Source: Thermothielavioides terrestris NRRL 8126
Taxonomy: Eukaryota > Ascomycota > Sordariomycetes > Sordariales > Chaetomiaceae
Direction: 5' to 3'
Assembly: GCF_000226115.1 (NCBI RefSeq)
Contig: NC_016457.1
Coordinates: 9,052,001-9,116,000, forward strand
Length of the DNA stretch: 64,000 nt
In this document: one piece after another, positions 33,635 through 46,372 of the stretch
Position numbering within the stretch: the first letter of the stretch is position 1
Layout: each line of letters opens with the position of its first letter
Program-made: the position numbers and the translations under genes
Notes under the pieces: model-generated
Database searches by the model: none
The model's input: only the letters and a program-made list of their open reading frames with translations
What the model was told of the DNA's origin: nothing

Positions 33635-33676
33635 CTTGTCTCAGAATTTACCGGCGGCGCTTAATTCTGAGACAAG
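33635..33676. repeat. Perfect 14-bp inverted repeat (hairpin)
   Basis: Arms CTTGTCTCAGAATT and AATTCTGAGACAAG flank a 14-nt GC-rich loop. There is no T-run typical of a terminator and no adjacent gene. Confidence 0.8.
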
Positions 33677-36600
33677 GGGGGTTCCTTAGCCCAAAGTTGT
33701 GTTACACAAACTTACTCGCGGTAAGCGGAGAGAAGAGGACACAGCCGGTATGTAATAACGAACAACCGCGTAATGAAGATGAGGAAACTACTGCGGCACC
33801 TGCTGTGCAGCTTTCCGCACTCGGTCCTCGAGTCATGTTTACAGCATCATCCCATCGCCAGTCCCTCACCGGAAGACTATACGTATCTAGTATATTTAAC
33901 TCTGCCCGCATTTGCAGCTCGCAATCGAACAAGAGTTTATTACACGGATGTTAACTATGCCAATGGTGTGGTGTGTCTTACATAAGTTAGCGAATCCGCT
34001 AATGCACCAACTGCTGCTGGACCGATTTCTCTGGTTTCTCTGGTTCTCGACCCGGACAAGGGCCAGCCGCTCAGCTTCCTGTTTCCAAAATTGCTGCCTT
34101 CCCTACCTCCCTAGGTAGGTAGTATACGAACTCGTCGAACGACGACTCTGCACACACAGTTTGGGCTCTGGCACAAGATCTGCGCAGCGCTGAGGATATT
34201 TTTATGTCGCCACATTTCATACGCCGGCCAACACACACACGCGGGCTTCTGTGGCGTTGCCCGACTGGTAGTTATCCGTCCCTGAACTGTTCTGTACACT
34301 ACCTACCTACCTTACACAACAACCCCGCTGAGGCGAGTTCGAGGAACTCGTGCCTTGCATCACTGATCAACTCGGGCGTTCAACACATGCTGTTGTTGAC
34401 CCTCCCCTCTGTCCACGTAGGAAGTGTACAGGAACGACACAGTAGCACAAACCACGGCCTGCAGAGGAACGGTCGACAGATGGTGCATTATCTGCATGGG
34501 TCTGCTGGTGCAGGGGTGCGGGAAAAAAGCTCCCGCACAGCCCCAAACCAGCGCGTCCGACGAAAATCGACGCGTCTGACGGAAATGGATGAGATGTTCG
34601 GGATGTGTCCTACACCACAGCCAGCGAGTTCATGAATCGAAGGGGAAAACGGGCTCGCCATCAGCCCTACGCGTGCCCCAGACTTGCGCCTGTCTGGCCA
34701 CAGCTGTGAGTAATTTTGAAACCGTCTTCTTGCAGTCCTGTGAGCTCCACGAGACCGCCCCGCCCAGCAACGGCTCACCCGAGAGCGTCCTTGGCATTCC
34801 TGAATGCGACGTACCGTGCAGTAGGCAGAGAGTTCTCATGACTGGCGAGACGGGCCGGCATCAATCGGTTGGGTGGATTTTTTCATGGAAGGATTCGTTC
34901 CAGCCGACGCGATTCCTTTCCGATGCTCCCCGCACCAACCAACCGCTTCGTCCAAGGGACTAACAGCACTGACCGCTCATCGACGAGCATGTGTCGGGAT
35001 TCCCGTTAACTTGCGTAATGACCATTAGGCAGACATCAAACGTCAACTTCAGGTGGTTTTGCTGATCACGGCTGGTCCGTTCCATGGCCACCGACACGCT
35101 GTTTCTGCGTTCCTGTGTGTCTTCACACTCGGGGATCGCTTGGCCCGGGACGCTGCTCGACATTTCGGGGTTGGAGGTCGAATCCGTCCGAATACCGCAG
35201 GAACAAGCTCCGGGGAAACAGTTGTTTCCGATCCCGTGAGCCAGGCGCAAGACTCCAAACCCCCACCAGGCAGTTCGGCGTGCCCCCTGCGTCGCCCCGT
35301 TGTGACAGCATCGGACCCCAATGGCCATCCCATGGGGAGGGAAGAGCGGCGAAAAGGCAGGGATGCGTCTCTCTCTCTCTCACGCGCACACACACAGAGC
35401 TGCATGTTGTTGTTCCAGCGTCCCGGATCTCGGCCATAACCAAACTTACCCCTGGCCGCAACTTGTTCTTGTCCGAATCAGCTACCGGCTTCGTCACTGC
35501 GAGCCAACAGGGCGCGTCTCCCGCGTCTATGTCCACAACACAACATTCGGAATACCGTAATCAGTATGTATGTGCAGCCGATCCGGCGGCTACAGCAAGC
35601 ATGCCACACAGTGGAATGTAAGACTGTGTTCCCAGCCAGTTCTTCTGTCGTCCCCAGCCGGGCCGCTCCCGGGGCCCCATGGTCAGCAGGCCCGTCCCGC
35701 GGGCCATGCCAACGCCCCAGTCTTCAGCCTTGTGGAGCAAGCAGGCTGGAAGAAGGCGCAACTTCCTTACTGTGTAGGTATTCCCTAATGCACAGTCACT
35801 TCCTCACATATGGCTGAGGAATGCTTCACCCAGCGGAATGGCCCGCCCCGGATGCCACGGATGTGACTAAGAACTTGCGAGTGGTGGCAGCTGTGTCGTC
35901 GGCATGCCACCGACTGGAAGGGTGATACGCGGGAGGTCTTCTCAAGTGAAGACCAGTTTCCCAAACAGTTCGCCAAGAACTCAGGCATCATGACCCAGCA
36001 GACCCGATGTTGATATCACACAGCACTGGTAAAGGCTAGAACCCCACGCGAGTTTGCCCAATATGGCCAGAAACAGCAGCAGGTCACGACAAAAACCAGC
36101 GCTCCGGACCTCCAGCCCGCCTCAGGCAACGATGCCGGGATTCATCTCTCGACCAACCGACTGGCAGTGATAACAGCAGCGCAACAAGCGCAAAAGTTTG
36201 TCGCTAAGTCTGAGGTTCGCGGAGAGTAACGGGGCAGTGCCTCCATGGTAGCCGGATGGCCGGGCTCTGGTTACAGCGGCGGCTAACCTCGCGACGGGAA
36301 ACGGACGACAATCTGGCAAGCGTGGATTTTGCCACCAACAGCAATACTTGGCAGACACATGATCCAGGGCTGGACAAGCGCGAGTTCTCCGGCAGGGTTG
36401 GGCGAACGAGGTGAGACCAACCGCAACAGGTCTTGACCGTCTTCATCCATCCCTCCACCATCGTCAGAACCAAAAACTTGACGTTGGGGAGGGATTGGCG
36501 AAAATAGAAGACTTCTTCCAGGCGAAGGCCTCCCCAACATGCCGTGGAGTCCGAGATGTCGTGGTTTCAGAAAAGCTGCAAACATGCCAGCCAAGCGATA

Positions 36601-37542
36601 TCACGCCAGGGGCCATGATCGAGATTCTGGCTGCCACGGATGATTGTCGTCGGAGGCCCGTGAGACAGAAATAGATCCAAGCCATGGTCCGCGGTGGCTG
36701 CTCATGCGCAACAGTGTCAACTACTGTTTGCTTCGCACCTTGGGAAAAGCACGACGGTACTGCGAGGAAAGCAGCAAGGACGACCCATGCGGCAGAAGAA
36801 AGTCTGGGCCTGGATCAGGTCGGAACATGAACATCCATGCGGCTTCCACCCGTCACCAACCAATCGACCGTCAGAGTACAAGCCGGCGGCGTGATCCCAA
36901 CACGCGCCGTGCCCATTGCCAGTTCTTCCCAGCCACGGCCGCCATCTGGATCCCAACGATCCCCCAAACTCGGTAGACTCAGTCCTTGGACGGAGAGTTG
37001 AAGGGCCGGTCGAGTACACAGCGTAGCGTCACTCTTCCTCGCTGCACTGCAATACGCACTCCAAACCAGACCGAGAAACAGAGTGTTGAACCGCAACTGG
37101 TCAAATATCGAGGACTCCTGGAACTCCGTCCAAACGCCCGCCGCTACCGAACATCACCGGTCTCCCAGAACAGCAATTCAGAAGCAAACCCCAGGTGCTT
37201 TAGGAACTACACTACGGCGTGGCCTGGCCAAGCATGCCACTCGGCGGTAGTGGCTCAAAACTAATCACGAGAACCCCCCCTTCACCCCCCTTCTATCATC
37301 CCACAACTTTTCCTGTTTTTTTTCTTCCCCCGGACCCAGAAGACCTCAAGGAACTGTTTGAACTCAGCACCGGTTTCATCTGTGCCAACCCAGGATAGCT
37401 AACAGAACGCGCCCCCACAATCCGACTGCACGGATAGAGTGAGGCTTCTTTGTGCGCGAGGTGAACGAACCCCCCAAAGTCTGAAGCAGGCAGGCGGCAG
37501 GGGATATCAATACCTCATCATGTACAAACGACCCGCCGATAA

Positions 37543-40359
<2,817 letters not shown>

Positions 40360-41250
40360 TCAACGCAGCTCGACCTTGTTCTTCCTGACGAAATGCCTTC
40401 CACACCTGTGCTTGTCGCCCGGCCGGCTCATATAGCAGTAAGACTTGGCGCCCTCGGGCGCGATGGGCCCAAACTTCTCCTTGACGAAGCAGTACTCCCA
40501 GCCCTCGCCCATCCACTCCTGGATGTGCTTGTGCAGCTGGCACCGGGTGACGCCGCACATCCTGCAGTACCCCTGGCCCCGGACCCGCAGCGTCGACAGC
40601 GCGCTCTTCTCCTTCTCCCCGAGCCCCCGGAGCGGCGCAGCGGCGGCGTCCTTGCTATCGACAACCGCCGGGTTTTTCCGCACAATATTGCCCGCCAGAT
40701 GCCACGCCCACTCGAGGTCGTTCGGTCCTTTGCGGCGCGTCGTGAGGGGCACGGTACCGTGGAGACGTCGGTGGATGGCGTAGAAGTGCTTGTTGGTCAA
40801 GCCGAGGCAGGTGCTGTCGATGGGATCGAGGAAGTCGAAGATGGCGAAGTGAAGCTCCGCGGGCAGGTCCATCAACGCCAGCCTAGATGCCGGCTGGTGC
40901 CGGCGTAGGATCGGCTGCTGGTCGGTTGTGGAGTATGACCGTCGTGGAGGTCCGAGGGGTGGCCGGCGCACCGTCGCCCGCGACCGGTCCGCCTCCTGCT
41001 CGCTCGGCTCCTTCGTCGAGGGCGGCTGCCTCTGAGGGCTCCTCTCGATGACGTGGGCCTGCTGGCGGATCGTGGAGACGGTGAACGCCGGCGGTGCGGG
41101 AAGGAAGTACTCATGCTGAGTCTGTGACCTGCGAGGGGGACGCTTGCCCCACCGCGCAAGGTTGAGCTCCTTGTTCATGTGCTCTTCCCTGTCGAATGCC
41201 GACCGAGGCCCCTCCAGGGAGGCCTGGCCGCTGTAGAGCACCTCAATCAT
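40360..41250 (-). CDS. F-box domain protein (N-terminus uncertain)
   Basis: 296 residues from the first ATG at 41250. An F-box lies at ~residues 127-165 (LMDLPAELHFAIFDFLDPID, then STCLGLTNKHFYAIHRRLHG), which would bind Skp1 in an SCF ubiquitin ligase. The C-terminus has a Cys/His cluster (GYCRMCGVTRCQLHKH ... YCYMS ... HRCGRH) that may bind metal. The substrate cannot be inferred. The same frame stays open upstream to ~41400 with coding-like codons (PWAQDIEQTVSQLRANTAPQ just before the ATG) but no start codon. An unseen upstream exon, or a lost 5' end, is therefore likely. Confidence 0.75.
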   Translation of the reverse strand: MIEVLYSGQASLEGPRSAFDREEHMNKELNLARWGKRPPRRSQTQHEYFLPAPPAFTVSTIRQQAHVIERSPQRQPPSTKEPSEQEADRSRATVRRPPLGPPRRSYSTTDQQPILRRHQPASRLALMDLPAELHFAIFDFLDPIDSTCLGLTNKHFYAIHRRLHGTVPLTTRRKGPNDLEWAWHLAGNIVRKNPAVVDSKDAAAAPLRGLGEKEKSALSTLRVRGQGYCRMCGVTRCQLHKHIQEWMGEGWEYCFVKEKFGPIAPEGAKSYCYMSRPGDKHRCGRHFVRKNKVELR

Positions 41251-43226
41251 AGCGAGCGAGATCTGCGGGGCGGTGTTGGCCCTGAGCTGCGAAACGGTCT
41301 GCTCAATGTCTTGGGCCCAGGGCCTAATGAGAGCTAGGTCAAGGGTGGTCCTCGTTCGGGAAGGTCGTTGATATGCAGCTAGCTGCCTAGCGTTGGTCGG
41401 CGGTAGCTATAGAGAGGCGCTGAGAAGTGCGGGAAGTACGCTCGAGTCTGGTCGTCCGTTTATAGAGTGTAGGTCAACCGCCCGTATAACTGAGCCGCTC
41501 AGGTTCCGATGCCGGAGGCTCCTGGGTTTGAATGTCGAAATGCCCTCACTAGCAAGTTCATGAGGGGGAGGGGGAGGGAGAGGGGAAGTACGGCCTATTA
41601 TCGGTGTTCTGAAGAGGCGAGGTTGTCCGCTTTGCGGTCCGGCGCACAGATCTGCCGTTGCTGAAGAATGGTCAAGCTCAAGAGGACCGGACCGGCCGAG
41701 GGCCCAGGCCTGATGCAGAACGCAGGCAGGGCTGCCAAGACTGCGGAGCGGGCTGTGGTTGCAACGCTGTTTTGGAATGGGGGTGCGTGTATCCGTACTC
41801 CGTACAAGGGCGTCGAGGAAGGAGGAAAAGGAAGAATTTCTGCGAAAAGGTGGTGAAAAACCCCGGGCACACAATCGAGTACCCCTGATTAGTCGTCGCG
41901 TCTGTCCTTGTCCTGACTTCCTGGTCCGATTTCTGGCCGTCAGGTTACCCGGCCTGAGCTTGGTGGGGATAGCAGGTGAGAAGTGGGTTCACAACCGCTG
42001 GGGGATGCTTTTCTCACGAGCAGCAATTTTGAAGACGCGTTTCCTGCAGTACACACCTCAGGTACTGTGTCGTGTACCTGGTAGTGTAGGTGGGACGGAG
42101 CACAAGTGGCAGGTACCTTCCACTGAGCAAGGATGTTTGATGCGAGTTCACGACACATCGACTTGTTCTAGATCTTTCGCTCTGGAGCAGCCTGCAGCTG
42201 CGTGCCACGGTCACACACGGAGTCACACTGCTTGGGTGGCCATGCATTGTCACCGGCACTGTCGCGACGGGAGGCTCGCCACCCCTATAAAGGCACTGCC
42301 CGTTAACATAAGGTAATTGTATACTGCTGAATCGCTTTCGGCTCACTTTCGCTTCTAGAACAACCCGTCAATCTTCAGATTCGAGATTATTGCCGCCGGG
42401 AATGACTCGGGGGATCAATACAATCTCCCATCCGAAAAGCTACCTATGTTTTGTCTCGCTGGGTTTCCCTGGCGTGAGAGACTTGAGTGGTAATCCGGAG
42501 GGGCGTTGGGCTTCAGAGGGGACCCACTCGCACCAGCAGTCCCCGAAACTTGGAAGTCGCCTTGCGCTGAACCAAGGCTTCTGTCACGAGACCTCCAAGC
42601 TGAGCTGCAAGAGGAAAGGTCGGCTTGAGGGTGCCCTGATGCGACCGAACTCGCGTTCCTTCCGATCCGGCATAGCCGTCACGAGCCATGCGGTCCGAGT
42701 GGCAAAGAGATCTTCGCAAGTCCAGCCGTGATCGCCTGTGCCGCGACCATGGCCGCGGGCGACGGCCGCCGTGGCGAACTTGGGCCCCTTCCCCAGAGGG
42801 CCAGTCACGCTCTCACAACGGGCGCAGAATCTGGGGAAGGTTGTAATACACACCCACGTGTAGTATGTACATAATCGCGGGCCTGCGGCGAAGCGAGCTT
42901 CAAAGCTCGAACTGACGGTCGCTCCGCAAAATGCTGGTTTATCCAGTCCCGCGGGGCGCATGGTGCGGCTGCTGCTGGGCACCCAAGCAGAGCCCGCCCA
43001 TGATTGGCCGTCTGTTCTCGACCGAGTGGTTGTGGCAGTGGTAGCGTACGAGAATGGCTGAGAGACAACTACCGTACCTAAGCAGGAAGCAAGTCTGTGT
43101 CGCCGTGCGCCTGGCATGACAGGGCTGCGTAAGGTACGATGCCGCCTGTATTCGCGGTGAACGTTATTAAAGTGTAAATCCGGTATATACGACCTGACAG
43201 CAACGTGAACGCACTCGGCGCTTCAG
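41251..43226. other. Intergenic, 2.0 kb
   Basis: Probably includes missing 5' sequence of the F-box gene in the first ~150 nt. No other gene was recognised. Confidence 0.5.
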
Positions 43227-43873
43227 TTAGACAGCCATCCAGATGAGCATGATGACGACGTCCAGACCCTTCGCGTCACCATCCCACTTGTAACTCCACA
43301 TGCCGTCCGTCTTCTCGTTCCAGTATCCAGCCGTGGCGCTGTGCATGCCGCGCCGGCCAACTTGCCCCTTCTTGGACGCCCCTTGCTGCTCTGTTGACGG
43401 CGCTGCCGGCTTGTTCAGCTGCGACGTGGGTACAACGTGCTGGACGATGGTGCTGTTGATGGCAAACTTGTAGGTCGGCGCAGGGGCACCTTCGGGCGTG
43501 GCCTCCGACAGAACTGCCTTGAGCATTTTGTTCTGGGAGAAGGAACAACCGGGTCAGCTGGACGCGGTCGAGGAGGCGCGCACACCTATACCATGGTACG
43601 TACGATGATTGCTTCGTTCCATTGCGCCGTCTTGGGATGCTCGTAGTACTCGACATTCTCAAAAACGCTGTTGCACACCTATCACTTGGTAAGCGGCCCT
43701 GAAACTTGGCTCACGGGCACATTCGAAGTCGAAAATCAACGGATGGACACACATCAGCGGCGATCTGCTCCAGGCGCTTGAGCGCGATCGGCTGTTGGCC
43801 AATGTCAGCAATGCCCGCGGCACTTCTTGGACTACACTTTCGTCAGTCATACAGAGTTCGTCTGCGTTGCCAT
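43227..43873 (-). CDS. Dynein light chain, Tctex-1 (DYNLT) type
   Basis: Complement of exons 43853-43873, 43753-43791, 43604-43678 and 43227-43532; 146 residues. It starts MATQTNS then PIALKRLEQIAADVCNSVFE, continues EYYEHPKTAQWNEAII + NKMLKAVLSEA, and ends with the family signature GMHSATAGYWNEKTDGMWSY ... LDVVIMLIWMAV. The usual Tctex core is interrupted by a ~25-residue polar insert (VPTSQLNKPAAPSTEQQGAS). It would form a homodimer bound to the dynein intermediate chain and serve as cargo adaptor in the cytoplasm. All introns are phase 0, 61-74 nt. The 21-nt first exon was chosen because its 61-nt intron has a donor GTATGA, branch GCTGAC and acceptor ACAG; it is the weakest part of the model. 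Confidence 0.85.
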
Positions 43874-44642
43874 CGTGCTTTTGTCAGGCAACAAAACGTC
43901 GTTTTCTGCAGGGCGATGACGTGTCGGATGGTAAAGTTCGACTATCGACTCTTGTTCGGTGTGTCCCCGTCCAGAAGGTACAAGCGAGTTTGGCGCGTGC
44001 TGTTCGTTTGGCCGTGAAATGTTATTGCACGAAAACGTCGGGTTAGAGGCCGTTGGTATCGTGGGCTCGATTGAGACCAACGTATTGTTTACGTCGGTGC
44101 TTGATGACCGAGATACTGATAATGGAGTGGACCGCTTGTGCCTGACCCGACGCAACCCATCAGCTGTGTCGCACCAGCCTCAGACGCTTTGACCAAGAGT
44201 GTGGGTGCTCCGCTGTTGCGGGGCACTGATAAAGCATGGCGATGGGGGAAACTGTAATCGGCACGTGAGTACGCAGGAGTGACTTCCAGAACGAGTACCG
44301 AGGTGCTCAGCTGCGTCAGGATACTTCGTAATACAGTATGGAATTACTTACCTTACATACGTTAAGTGAACAAATACCTTTCAGTCTCAATCGGTGACGC
44401 AGCCCCCAGTTTTGTCCAGTAAGAGGCCGACAGCGAACCACGTGCATCGAAAAAATGGGGCATGAAAGCACCGACATCATCTCTGATTGATCAATTCCAA
44501 GGACGAAGTGCCGGCCCCTCCTCTTCTGACTGATAACCAACATTGCTCAGCTATTCCGTACTACGACGGAGCATACGCAAAAAGAAACCATCGTCAACAC
44601 CCGTCCTCTTCTTTCATATCGAACAGTGACTTCCCAGGCGCC
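43874..44642. promoter_or_regulatory. Divergent promoter region between dynein light chain and vtc1
   Basis: 769 bp separate the two start codons, so both promoters must lie here. No specific site could be assigned. Confidence 0.5.
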
Positions 44643-45109
44643 ATGTCAAGTCAACCTCTGCTTCAAACTGCGCCGGGTTCGCGCTCCTCCTCTTCCTCGC
44701 CGCCTCCGCATCAGTTCGACAAGCTTCCCGACTAACTCTTCTCCCTCCCGCAGGCAAGCGCATCGCGCTCCCGACCCGCGTCGAACCTAAGGTCTTTTTC
44801 GCCAACGAGCGGACCTTCCTCTCATGGCTCAACTTCACCGTCATCCTCGGCGCCCTCGCCATCGGCATGCTTAACTTCGGCGACCGCCCCGCCTTCATCT
44901 CCTCGTTCCTCTTCACGGGCGTCGCGATGGCCACCATGATATACGCGCTCGTAACGTACCATTGGAGGGCAAAATCGATACGGATGAGGGGCCAGGCGGG
45001 CTTCGACGACCGCTTCGGCCCGACATTCCTGGCCATCATCCTGCTCCTTGCCGTGGTGGTCAACTTCGTCCTGAGGATTTCCTACTCGGCTCAGGAACAC
45101 CATCCTTGA
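44643..45109 (+). CDS. VTC1: Vacuolar transporter chaperone subunit Vtc1
   Basis: Exons 44643-44676 and 44754-45109; 129 residues, the same length as the yeast protein. [12 protein letters not shown] joins [20 protein letters not shown], and then come three membrane helices ([60 protein letters not shown]). Vtc1 is a small membrane subunit of the VTC complex that makes polyphosphate from ATP at the vacuole and moves it into the lumen. The catalytic Vtc4-type subunit is not in the window. The intron donor is GTTCGC, weaker than its neighbours, but phase and family conservation fix the join. Confidence 0.95.
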
Positions 45110-45622
45110 GGTGCGAGATTTGAAATACGGCTATCATCGAGCAGAGCAACTGCTCTGAGTTTGTTTGGCCATGGTCTGGACAATGGCTGAACATGTTGGG
45201 CACTTGGGCAGGAGCTGAGGTTTGGGATGTCTCGACCGAACGTGGTGAAGCTGGCAGACGGGACTTGTCGTGAAAACGGAAAGGACCTACATTGGCACTG
45301 GAATAATGTCACCGGCGTTCTGATAGGGATTGGGATCAGGTTGTTGTCATAGCATTGATTCGCGCACTGTTGCATGAGTCGGCTGCACTGTGGGGTATAG
45401 GGAGCAACGTCATCTGTCTGGCGCTGGGTTCTTTGGTCACATTCGCAGACTTCCTGTAAATATCTATGCTGGGTATCACATCGCATCCTCAAGAAATCTT
45501 TCCGCCCCGACAGATAGGTAGTCAGCCGAGCATGCGTTCCTCCCCCTCTCCGATCTAGGCCGCCCTTACGATCCCCGTCGATGGGACCGTGGGCCACGGT
45601 GTGCCCTGGCTGGGGAAACCAT
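45110..45622. other. Convergent intergenic, 0.5 kb
   Basis: 3' regions of vtc1 and the Alba-domain gene. No feature was recognised. Confidence 0.5.
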
Positions 45623-46372
45623 CTAGCTAACAAGGCCCATTTTCTTCTTTCGCAAGTACTCAATATGGTGCTCGTTCGTCTGGAGTGAGACGTTCTTTTC
45701 CATCTTCAACTCGCCAAGCGGTACCCTGGAGAGCAGGACCGTGACGTGTGCTTTGTATCTAACTTTCGCCGGCTGCACCGCTCGTTCATGAATGGTCGGC
45801 TGTATCGTCTCGAAGTATTCGTCGTCTGCTCCTTCCTCGCTCCCGCGATCAGCCGCCATGAACGTGTCCTCCACAACCGAATCTTCCTCCGCCGGCTCCG
45901 CTGGCTCTTCCACCACCATCTCGCTCAGCAGGTTGTACTGAAACCACTTCTGATCGCTCTCGCCGATGCGCCGTCTAATTATCTCGGCAATCGTCATGAG
46001 TTTGCCGGAAGCACTCGACTTGGCGCATAAGAGAACGACCCCCGGGAGTACTGATGTGTCCCACGCGCTGAAGCGGCCGAGATGCTCGAGCGCACGGTCG
46101 ACGTGCTTGCCGATGCTCGTCGAGGGCATGACCGACATGGGCTTGACTTCATACTTCTGGTTCAGTTTCCTCAGGAGTGGGCCGTAGACTTGGCTGTAGT
46201 AGCTTGTCGTCGGCGTCGAATCTGCCGCCTGACTCTCGCTCGGGAGAGCAGTTTCAGGGTCGGCAGCCCGTCTCTTCTTCCTGGCCAATTCGTTGTTGTC
46301 GGTCGGGAATTTGCGCTTACTACTAGCATGCGAATTCGAATCCGGCGGCCGCATTGCGTCCTGAGTTGCCAT
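45623..46372 (-). CDS. Alba-domain protein, Rpp25/Pop6-like (RNase P/MRP candidate)
   Basis: Single exon, 249 residues from MATQDAMRPPDSNSHASSKR. A basic disordered N-terminus is followed by an Alba-like fold: VMPSTSIGKHVDRALEHLGR, then SVLPGVVLLCAKSSASGKLM, then TIAEIIRRRIG. An acidic linker (VVEEPAEPAEEDSVVEDTF) precedes a C-terminal strand region with KVRYKAHVTVLLSRVPLGEL. This arrangement is seen in fungal Rpp25/Pop6-type subunits of RNase P and RNase MRP, which bind the P3 arm of the RNA. The Alba assignment is good; the exact subunit is inference. The ATG at 46372 is the first in frame; the longer open frame begins with GTG. Confidence 0.7.
   Translation of the reverse strand: MATQDAMRPPDSNSHASSKRKFPTDNNELARKKRRAADPETALPSESQAADSTPTTSYYSQVYGPLLRKLNQKYEVKPMSVMPSTSIGKHVDRALEHLGRFSAWDTSVLPGVVLLCAKSSASGKLMTIAEIIRRRIGESDQKWFQYNLLSEMVVEEPAEPAEEDSVVEDTFMAADRGSEEGADDEYFETIQPTIHERAVQPAKVRYKAHVTVLLSRVPLGELKMEKNVSLQTNEHHIEYLRKKKMGLVS

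Larger units (their letters stand above)
30059..37542. other. Gene-poor stretch, 7.5 kb
   Basis: Short overlapping frames occur on all six readings, but none has a recognisable domain, consistent splice structure or coding-like third-position bias. It contains element copy B (32103-32491), a hairpin (33635-33676), microsatellites (AAAGC and TAGTG units at ~32770-32866), GGAGTAC repeats (~33094-33112) and a CTACCTACCT pair around 34113 and 34298. Part of it must hold the promoter of the zinc-finger regulator. Confidence 0.6.

Noticed and set aside
35049..35621. Cluster of overlapping frames of 118-168 codons
   Set aside because: Several frames on both strands are open at once, as expected for GC-balanced non-coding DNA; none shows recognisable motifs.
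41465..41545. Possible tRNA-like stretch (GGGTTTGAATG)
   Set aside because: No cloverleaf could be drawn in either orientation.
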